Assembly (NCBI GenBank): GCA_902363575.1
Contig: CABJAJ010000004.1
Location: forward strand, 256,310-320,309
Reading direction: 5' to 3'
DNA length: 64,000 nt
Origin: Rikenellaceae bacterium
GTDB lineage: Bacteria > Bacteroidota > Bacteroidia > Bacteroidales > Rikenellaceae
Numbering within the stretch: the first letter of the stretch is position 1; each line of letters begins with the position of its first letter. The position numbers and the translations under genes were made by a program. The notes beneath the pieces are model-generated. The model had not been told where the DNA came from. It searched no databases and was given only the letters and a program-made list of their open reading frames with translations. Below, one piece after another: positions 58,239 to 64,000 of this stretch.

Positions 58239-59384
58239 TTATACTTTCCTCCGTCGTGAGGTATTCCGCTTCCGTTGCCCGTCCCGTCCGGCAGGCGCTT
58301 GTTTCGGGGACAAGTCCCTCGTGTTTTCCCCGGGATTCCGTTTCCCGCCGAAGCGCAGCTCGAAGGCGTTGGCCGAGTATGCCTTTCCCAGCCGTGATCC
58401 GTTCACGACCGTCCGTGTTTCGTGGTCAATGAACGTCACTCCCACGATGCGGCCGTTTTCGTTGCGTCGTATGTAGAGATCCACCCGGGCTCCCCGCAGG
58501 CGTTCGCGCAGTTCTTCCTCCGTGGGTTCTCCCCGAAGCGCTTTATCGACCCGGCCACGGATTTGCCTCCTCGTGTCGTCCTTCCCGAACCGTTCGGCGT
58601 TGCGCTCCATGTGCCGTTCCAGCCCGTCATACCCGACCTCTTTACCGAACAGTGAGGATTTGAGCGGCGCGGCCACTGCCTTGTCCCCGTTCTCGTCCAG
58701 CAGCGTGTAGAGCAATCCCCGGTAGGGGGTTCCGTTCCGCTCTCCCCGGACTTCCTCTATACCTATATTATATAAGGACAACAATGCCCGGAACTCGCCG
58801 AGGGTCTGGAAGCGGTATGTCGCCACGGCCGGTTTTATTACCGCTGCCACCTGGCGTTTCAGGTCGCCCCGCGTGTAATCGGCGGGGACGATCCCTTGCC
58901 CTTTCTCCCGCCTTCTCCCTTTGGCGGGATGCAGTCCGTACTCCCGTTCCAGTTCCTCGGTAACGGCCACGCTGCGTTCGTTGCGCCTGCTGTCGTTTAT
59001 CTTGCGCCCGTCCTGGGCCACCTGCACCGACACGATATGGATATGCTCCCGTCCGATGTCGGTATGCTTGAATACGATATAAGGTTGTCCTCCCCAGCCC
59101 ATGCGCTCCATGTAGGCCCCGGCTATCTCCGCGAGTTGCCCGTCGTCGAGGCGGTCTTCGGGAGCCGGGTTGAGCGACACGTGCACGACGGGTTTTTCCG
59201 TCCGGTAGTGCGAGGGCATCCAGCGCAGGAGGTCTTCTGCCGTCGCGGCCACGTTGAAGCGCCCATCCGCCGGCTCCCTCACGATGTGGGTCAGCAGCAC
59301 CTTCCCGTCGCCCCGATCGACTTTCTCCTGGTTGTACGCCAGCGCGCCGTACACGTCTTTTCCGGTGGTGATATTGGCTACCAT
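58239..59384 (-). CDS. mobB: Relaxase (MobB)
   Basis: A 381-residue mobilisation relaxase that nicks oriT and covalently holds the 5' end. The N-terminal domain shows YGALAYNQEKV, HVSLNPAPEDRL and the metal-binding histidines His107, His114 and His116 in FKHTDIGREHIHIVSVQV. The C-terminus is very basic (DGQRKRNTSRRRKV). The catalytic Tyr is probably Tyr17, not proven. It overlaps mobA by seven bases. Confidence 0.92.
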   Translation of the reverse strand: MVANITTGKDVYGALAYNQEKVDRGDGKVLLTHIVREPADGRFNVAATAEDLLRWMPSHYRTEKPVVHVSLNPAPEDRLDDGQLAEIAGAYMERMGWGGQPYIVFKHTDIGREHIHIVSVQVAQDGRKINDSRRNERSVAVTEELEREYGLHPAKGRRREKGQGIVPADYTRGDLKRQVAAVIKPAVATYRFQTLGEFRALLSLYNIGIEEVRGERNGTPYRGLLYTLLDENGDKAVAAPLKSSLFGKEVGYDGLERHMERNAERFGKDDTRRQIRGRVDKALRGEPTEEELRERLRGARVDLYIRRNENGRIVGVTFIDHETRTVVNGSRLGKAYSANAFELRFGGKRNPGENTRDLSPKQAPAGRDGQRKRNTSRRRKV

Positions 59385-59800
59385 CGCTGTTTGAACTCTT
59401 CGGAGAGCGACACGACCTGCTGCCCGACGGCCGCCAGTTCACGTGTCGCTCTCTCCAGTTTATAGAGCAGCGCGAGTGTTTTCTTCTCGGAAAAATGCGC
59501 GTGCAGCTCCTTCACCACCTGGTTGTAATTCGTTCCCACGGCACGGAATTGGGCGTGGAAAGCGGTCAGCTTCGCCACGTATTCGAGCGTTCCCCGGTCG
59601 GTCTTTACCACCCGGAACGCCTCGTTGAACACTCTCGCTTTGATAAAAGCGGCTTTGGACAATAGCCCGGACTGCTCGTAAAGGTCGAGGAAACGGGCAT
59701 GTTCCACGGCTGAAAAGTTTACCGAAAAGCGGTAAACGGCCGGGTCGTTTTTCGCGGGTCGTCCCCCTTTGCCCCCTCGGGGCTTTCTGTTCTTTTCCAT
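59378..59800 (-). CDS. mobA: Relaxosome accessory protein (MobA)
   Basis: A 140-residue DNA-binding protein. A basic N-terminus (KNRKPRGGKGGRPAK) precedes a ribbon-helix-helix-like region VYRFSVNFSAVEHARFLDLYEQSGLLSKAAFIKARVF and a helical C-terminus with GTNYNQVVKELHAHF, the bacterial mobilisation-protein motif. Works with MobB at oriT, which is expected directly upstream. Confidence 0.9.
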   Translation of the reverse strand: MEKNRKPRGGKGGRPAKNDPAVYRFSVNFSAVEHARFLDLYEQSGLLSKAAFIKARVFNEAFRVVKTDRGTLEYVAKLTAFHAQFRAVGTNYNQVVKELHAHFSEKKTLALLYKLERATRELAAVGQQVVSLSEEFKQRW

Positions 59801-60503
59801 CGCATCGAAATTTTAAGGAGAGGCCAGGGCCCCACCGGTTCCTGAAAATTCCGATCCCTTCGCGGCTTGCCGCCCTTCTGAAAAGCACCGACTCCGGAGG
59901 TGCTTTCTCCCCCTTGCGGGCAAGCTGTTTTCTGCTGCAAAACGAGAATCGTGCAGCAGAAAACACAGCTTGCTATTTGCCCTTTGCAAATACCTTCTGC
60001 CCGCTCGCGGACAGAACATTGAAAGAGCCGCCGTAAAACGGGGCAAGGACGGCTTCATTAGCGTCGGGATCGTTCACGAGGCAAAGATACCGACCTATTC
60101 AATCGCTTGTACTACAAGTGATTACGCCACTTGCGTCCACTTTGATGCCACACGCGGCCATAGCGGAAAAAGAGCATACAACCCGTGTTTTTAAGGGTTT
60201 ACTTTGCACGTGAGAACGGATACGGGCAATGACACATCCTCCTGTCCGCACACGTGCGGACGGATGCAGAAAACACCGTGTGCAGAGGAAAAAGCGGGTC
60301 TTTGTCCGGATAAGCAAATGCGGTTGCGCATGAGTATAAAATCGGACACGCGCCCATGCACCGGCATACCGGCGTAACAGCCTGCCAGCGCACCAGCATA
60401 TATGCGTGCCGGCATACCTGCATAAAATCTCATGCCGTCACTTGCCCGGATACGTGAAGAGATGAACGATTACCCGATTGTATAACTAAAAACGCATGGA
60501 ACA
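59801..60503. other. Divergent mob/tra intergenic region with oriT-like structures
   Basis: No gene in these 703 bases. Inverted repeats: AGCACC/GGTGCT (59884-59904); a long one with 12 perfect bases TTTTCTGCTGCA/TGCAGCAGAAAA (59928-59939, 59952-59963) extended by AAGCTG/CAGCTT after a two-base bulge; AATCGCTTGT/ACAAGTGATT (60101-60123, one mismatch); and GTCCGCAC/GTGCGGAC (60244-60261). A minus-strand -7 box TATCTTTG (60082-60089) could serve mobA and a weak plus-strand box near 60199-60206 could serve traA. CGGCATACC recurs near 60363 and 60412. The long repeat just upstream of mobA is the best oriT candidate. Confidence 0.6.
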
Positions 60504-61256
60504 ATGAAAGAGAAAACGAAATTCGTGGCCTTCTCCACCCAGAAAGGCGGAGCGGGTAAAACCACCCTCACGGTGCTGGCAGCTTCTTACCTGCACTATG
60601 TAAAGGGTTTCAATGTCGCGGTCATCGACTGCGATTATCCCCAACACTCCATCGTGGAGATGCGGGAACGTGACCTGAAGCTTGCCCTCGAAGACGAACA
60701 TTACAAGAGGTTAGCTTACGAACAATTCACCCGGCTTCAAAAGAAAGCCTATCCCGTCGTGGAAAGCAACACGAAAGAGGCGTTGGCCGATGCCGACTAC
60801 CTCCTGCCGCAAGGTGATTTCGATTATGTGTTCTTCGACCTTCCCGGTACGATCAATAACGAGGATCTGATTCATTCCCTGGCCGGAATGGATTATCTCG
60901 TCGCCCCGATCAGTGCCGACCGGGTTGTCATGGAAAGCACCCTGAATTACGCGGTTGTGGTAAAAGAGCATATCATGGGCCGCGAGAAGTCCCGGATGAA
61001 AGGGCTGTATATGCTATGGAACATGGTGGACGGACGTGAAAAAACAGAGTTATATCAGGTTTACGAGGCGGTAATGAAAGAGCTGGATCTTCCTGTTCTG
61101 AAGACCTTCCTGCCTGACACCAAGCGTTTTCGTCGTGAGCAGAACGCCAGCCGTCGCTCTGTCTTCCGCTCCACGCTCTTCCCGGCAGACCGTTCTTTGA
61201 TCCGGGGCAGCAACCTGGATAAACTCGTGGATGAATTGATCGAACTGTTAAAGTAG
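60504..61256 (+). CDS. traA: ParA-type ATPase TraA
   Basis: A 250-residue cytoplasmic P-loop ATPase of the ParA/MinD family. FSTQKGGAGKTTLTVLAASYL is the deviant Walker A (about 9-29), VAVIDCDYPQHS is motif A', and YVFFDLPGTINNED is the Walker B region (about 113-126). It is the first gene of the tra cluster of CTnDOT-type elements, with a likely role in DNA or complex positioning. Confidence 0.92.
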   Translation: MKEKTKFVAFSTQKGGAGKTTLTVLAASYLHYVKGFNVAVIDCDYPQHSIVEMRERDLKLALEDEHYKRLAYEQFTRLQKKAYPVVESNTKEALADADYLLPQGDFDYVFFDLPGTINNEDLIHSLAGMDYLVAPISADRVVMESTLNYAVVVKEHIMGREKSRMKGLYMLWNMVDGREKTELYQVYEAVMKELDLPVLKTFLPDTKRFRREQNASRRSVFRSTLFPADRSLIRGSNLDKLVDELIELLK

Positions 61257-61262
61257 GATCTC

Positions 61263-61685
61263 ATGAGCGGAAAAGAACATGACGACGGTTTGGACGCTTC
61301 CTTCATCATCAGCCAGGCCAAAAGCCGAAACCGGCCATTACATCCTTACACGCCGGAAAAAGAGGAGGAGGCATCGGCTCTATCGGAACCGTCCGGCGAG
61401 GCCGCCTCCTCGTCGGCTACGAAAGAGGAGGGACGCCGCCGAAGAGGGAAAGGCCAGGATTACGAGCGTCTTTTTATCCGGAACGCCCCCTCCAATACCC
61501 GAAGCGGCAAAACGGTGTATATCCGCAAGGAGTTTCACGAGCGTATAACCCGGATAGTGCAGGTTATCGGTAAGAACGAACTCTCGCTGTATAGCTACCT
61601 GGACAATGTGCTGGAGCAGCATTTCGCGACCTATCAGGAGGAAATTTCGGAACTCTACAAGAAACGGAACTCCGATATTTTTTAG
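61263..61685 (+). CDS. DUF3408 family conjugal transfer protein (TraB-like)
   Basis: A 140-residue protein with a disordered charged N-terminus (about 20-70) and a folded C-terminal DUF3408 domain: KTVYIRKEFHERITRIVQVIGKNELSLYSYLDNVLEQHF, a ribbon-helix-helix-like DNA-binding pattern. It starts six bases after traA and is cotranscribed. Confidence 0.85.
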   Translation: MSGKEHDDGLDASFIISQAKSRNRPLHPYTPEKEEEASALSEPSGEAASSSATKEEGRRRRGKGQDYERLFIRNAPSNTRSGKTVYIRKEFHERITRIVQVIGKNELSLYSYLDNVLEQHFATYQEEISELYKKRNSDIF

Positions 61686-61726
61686 TTATGAACCCAATAT
61701 TTACAACCCATTAAAAACAATCCATC

Positions 61727-62146
61727 ATGTCAGACAAAGCAATTATTTTATCTGTTATCCTGGCGGCCGTCCTTTGCGTCGCCGTGCCCTTCATCTTCCG
61801 CGTGTGCCGCTACCGGCGCAGGATGAAAACCCTTATCGTCCCCGACGGCCCTTCGGGGGAGGTCGCCGTGGGGACTGTCCCCACCCCCGAGGCCGAGTAC
61901 CTGGCCCGTTACATCTGCCTGCTGCGGCTGCCTTTCGCCGGTAACAAGCACGTGAAGATACGTCCGTCGTATCACGAGCGTATCCGCGAGATCACCCGTG
62001 TCATCGGTCGTGGCGACGTGACGATCACGGCCTACGTGGACAAGGTTCTCAAGGCGCACCTGGACGATAACCGGGAAACCATCGAGCGGCTTTTCGAGGA
62101 GCGTGAGGCCGTGGCCTCCCGGCAACCCAAAGCGGAGGAGCGATGA
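61727..62146 (+). CDS. DUF3408-like conjugal transfer protein with membrane anchor
   Basis: A 139-residue protein with an N-terminal membrane segment (about 5-25, AIILSVILAAVLCVAVPFIF) and a C-terminal domain matching the preceding protein: KHVKIRPSYHERIREITRVIGRGDVTITAYVDKVLKAHL. The two are clear paralogues. It overlaps traD by four bases. Corresponds to the TraB/TraC position of the family. Confidence 0.8.
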   Translation: MSDKAIILSVILAAVLCVAVPFIFRVCRYRRRMKTLIVPDGPSGEVAVGTVPTPEAEYLARYICLLRLPFAGNKHVKIRPSYHERIREITRVIGRGDVTITAYVDKVLKAHLDDNRETIERLFEEREAVASRQPKAEER

Positions 62147-62883
62147 ACGGGGCGTTGTGGCTGCTGCCCCTCTTTGCCGTGGGGTATGCCTTGTGGGCGT
62201 TTTTCCGCCTGTGGCGGATGGAACGCAACGAACCGGCAGACGGGATCGTTGCCGAAGACACTCCCTGCCGGCAGGAGATCATCGGCAGGAGCCGCTTTGT
62301 CCTCGACCCGCGCCACTCCCGGCCACAAGCTGCCGTAGAATCTGAAACTGAAAAAGTTACGGAAAAAGCCGATATATTTGTGCCCACGAATGTACCCGAA
62401 CACCCCCGGCAGATTCCGCCGGAAGACCTGGATGAAGTGTTCGGTGTCGCTCCCGAGGGGGAGCCTAACGAACCTCTGGAAATCGACTTTCCGCTGTACG
62501 ATGAATCTTTCCCGGATGCGGACGCGGAGGAGCCGGATTATGACGAGGATGAAGACGACACCGAAGAGCTGCCCCTTTTGGGCCGCTCGCTTGCCCAGGG
62601 GGTTAGTTTTGAACAGATGGGCGAAGCCTACCGCCACGTGGTACATGATCCACCTTCAACAGACGAGCAAAGGGAGGAAACGGGACGTGTCCTCCTGGGC
62701 CTGAAACAGACCGACATGTTCGAGGTCATCGTTTCGGGCCGCCCCGACGGGAACGACAGGGTAAAATCCCTGATCGACACCTACCTCTCGGCCTTTCACC
62801 GGCGTATGTCCGAGAGGTCTGCGGAAAGCCCATCTCCGCAGGGTTCGGTTCCCACGGGTTTCGACGTCCGTGAGTTTGTTTAA
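62143..62883 (+). CDS. traD: Conjugal transfer protein TraD
   Basis: A 246-residue protein: an N-terminal membrane segment (about 3-21), a long acidic linker (ESFPDADAEEPDYDEDEDD, about 118-145) and a C-terminal region with FEQMGEAYRHVVHDPP and LLGLKQTDMFEVIVSG typical of TraD in Bacteroidales elements. Molecular role not established. Starts inside the stop of the previous gene. Confidence 0.8.
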   Translation: MNGALWLLPLFAVGYALWAFFRLWRMERNEPADGIVAEDTPCRQEIIGRSRFVLDPRHSRPQAAVESETEKVTEKADIFVPTNVPEHPRQIPPEDLDEVFGVAPEGEPNEPLEIDFPLYDESFPDADAEEPDYDEDEDDTEELPLLGRSLAQGVSFEQMGEAYRHVVHDPPSTDEQREETGRVLLGLKQTDMFEVIVSGRPDGNDRVKSLIDTYLSAFHRRMSERSAESPSPQGSVPTGFDVREFV

Positions 62884-62941
62884 CCCCATAATGACATCAC
62901 GATGAAAGAAAAAGACTACGGGTAGCACGTGAGGCTATCCT

Positions 62942-62971
62942 CGAACCACTGAAAAAATCCGAATCAAGAAG
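62942..62971 (+). promoter_or_regulatory. Leader motif upstream of traE
   Basis: CGAACCACTGAAAAAATCC followed by GAATCAAGAAG. Same motif as directly upstream of topB and DUF1896. Here it lies 58 bases before traE in the 145-base traD-traE gap. Confidence 0.55.
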
Positions 62972-63028
62972 TTTAACCCGGTGCGGGGCCTATCCATCCC
63001 CGCGCCACAATTCAAACATTATCGAGTT

Positions 63029-63331
63029 ATGAGAAAGAACAAGATTCTTCTTCCGGCGGCATTTCTCTTTGCCGCCATCTCCTCCGCTTTCGCGCAGGGC
63101 AACGGCATCGCCGGCATTACGGAGGCTACCAACATGGTAACCAGCTACTTCGATCCCGGAACGAAGCTCATCTACGCGATTGGGGCTGTGGTCGGCCTTA
63201 TCGGCGGGATCAAGGTCTATAACAAGTTTTCGAGCGGCGACCCCGACACGTCGAAGACCGCCGCGAGCTGGTTCGGCGCGTGTATTTTCCTGATTGTCGC
63301 CGCGACGATCCTACGCTCTTTCTTCTTGTAG
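63029..63331 (+). CDS. traE: Conjugal transfer protein TraE (DUF4134)
   Basis: A 100-residue membrane protein. Signal/first segment LLPAAFLFAAISSAFAQ, then GITEATNMVTSYFDPGTKLIYAIGAVVGLIGGIKVYNKFSSGD and a final segment FGACIFLIVAATILRSFFL. The layout resembles VirB2-type pilins and DUF4134. Start 63029 is supported by the signal peptide. Confidence 0.92.
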   Translation: MRKNKILLPAAFLFAAISSAFAQGNGIAGITEATNMVTSYFDPGTKLIYAIGAVVGLIGGIKVYNKFSSGDPDTSKTAASWFGACIFLIVAATILRSFFL

Positions 63332-63354
63332 TCCAACCTGTCATGCAAATAATT

Positions 63355-63678
63355 ATGGAATATGGAATCAACAAGGGAATCGGCAAGAGCGTGGAGTTCC
63401 GGGGCCTGAAGGCGCAGTACCTCTTCATCTTCGCGGGCGGCCTGCTGGCCGTCTTCGTGGTGTTCGTCATCCTCTACATGGCAGGGGTCGATCAGTGGGT
63501 ATGTATCGCTTTCGGCGTTGCGGCGGCTTCGGTGCTGGTCTGGCTTACCTTCCGCCTGAACGCCCGTTACGGGGAACACGGGCTGATGAAGCTGTTCGCC
63601 GCGCGCCGGCATCCCCGCTACCTGCTCAACCGCAAGTCCCTGCGCCGGTTGCTGAAAAGAAAGGGGGGCCGCGTATGA
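63355..63678 (+). CDS. traF: Conjugal transfer protein TraF (DUF4133)
   Basis: A 107-residue inner-membrane protein of VirB3 type: MEYGINKGIGKSVEFRGLKA, then two hydrophobic segments (about 22-42 and 48-64) and a basic tail RYLLNRKSLRRLLKRKGG. An in-frame ATG at 63343 is an alternative. Overlaps the traG start by four bases. Confidence 0.9.
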   Translation: MEYGINKGIGKSVEFRGLKAQYLFIFAGGLLAVFVVFVILYMAGVDQWVCIAFGVAAASVLVWLTFRLNARYGEHGLMKLFAARRHPRYLLNRKSLRRLLKRKGGRV

Positions 63679-63899
63679 GAAACATCTTGAAAGCCACCAC
63701 GCTGGAAAGCAAGTTCCCGCTCCTGGCCGTGGAAGGCGGTTGTATCATCAGCAAGGACGCGGACATAACGGTCGCCTATCGGGTCGAACTCCCGGAGCTG
63801 TTCACCGTCACGTCCGCCGAGTACGAGGCGATCCACGCCGCCTGGTGCAAGGCCCTGAAGGTCTTGCCCGAATACAGCGTGGTACACAAGCAGGACTGG
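63675..63899 (+). pseudogene. traG: TraG conjugation ATPase, interrupted after about 75 codons
   Basis: The start MRNILKATTLESKFPLLAVE and GGCIISKDADITVAYRVELP match the N-terminus of the VirB4-like TraG ATPase (normally about 800 residues or more). Homology continues to YSVVHKQDW and then stops: family members go on with FIxE, while here the frame reads VRHDVV and ends at 63920. The break coincides exactly with a group II intron 5' sequence, so the full gene may be restored by splicing if the rest lies beyond the intron. Confidence 0.82.
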
Positions 63900-64000
63900 G
63901 TGCGACATGATGTCGTGTAAGTGATTGTTTAACAAATAATTTAAGTCATCGAGTATGACATAAAACAAAGATTAAACCTGCTGTTTCGTCAGCAGTAGCC
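63900..64000 (+). mobile_element. Group II intron, 5' end (runs off the window)
   Basis: Begins GTGCGACATGATGTCG, matching the bacterial group II intron 5' boundary GTGYG. CGACAT/ATGTCG can form the first stem and TAAGTGATTG follows as in domain I. It interrupts traG right after the Trp codon of HKQDW, in the same orientation. The reverse transcriptase and 3' end are outside the window. Confidence 0.7.

Noticed and set aside
62902..62925. Seven-codon frame MKEKDYG between traD and traE
   Set aside because: Too short, with no supporting ribosome-binding site or repetition; probably chance.

Overview
The left half of the window (about 1-33,100) is a GC-rich chromosomal backbone of a Bacteroidetes bacterium. 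The evidence is repeated TAnnTTTG promoter boxes, a TonB-dependent receptor, PnuC-type and KDO genes, and a Bacteroidales conjugative element downstream. High GC with this gene content suggests a gut Rikenellaceae such as Alistipes; that is inference, since no rRNA gene is present.

Backbone, left to right: RNase HI (cut by the window edge) and valS on the minus strand; lon, then a tight KDO (LPS core) cluster yjbR-kdsB-kdsA-kdsD; a small lipoprotein; an SDR stress-type oxidoreductase; a 17-bp minisatellite; an AraC regulator followed by a DUF417/RclC-like membrane protein; der; a CPA2-type antiporter; an MFS transporter-barrel protein-phoH-pepD-lipid kinase run; a second YjbR protein. A TPP riboswitch then controls an outer-membrane thiamine receptor plus a PnuT-type transporter. 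Next comes a minus-strand run ychF-SIMPL-small membrane protein-gltX-galM, and finally cutC with a transglutaminase-like lipoprotein.

From about 33,120 to the right edge lies an integrative conjugative element of the CTnDOT type. It has an AraC regulator, RteC, two Xis2c/Xis2d-like HTH proteins, a DUF1016 nuclease, a 2033-residue methylase-helicase, DUF1896, topoisomerase III (Exc-like), a DUF3945/4099 protein, a mobA-mobB-mobC module, an oriT-like divergent region, and traA through traG. TraG is cut after about 75 codons by sequence that reads as the 5' end of a group II intron, which runs off the right edge.

The most interesting part is inside the element at 48,534-54,944. A tyrosine recombinase is followed by an AT-rich array of small genes: SMI1/KNR4 (SUKH), Imm59-like, Imm44-like and several unknown families. 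Each gene is separated by a degenerate but recognisable repeat (AACAGC ... hairpin ... AACATTAC), eight copies in all, and some stop codons lie inside the repeat. This looks like an integron-like cassette array of toxin-immunity genes, matching the known concept of recombinase-associated acquired interbacterial defence clusters. A second minus-strand immunity-like group (Imm17-like plus two paralogous membrane proteins) sits next to it.
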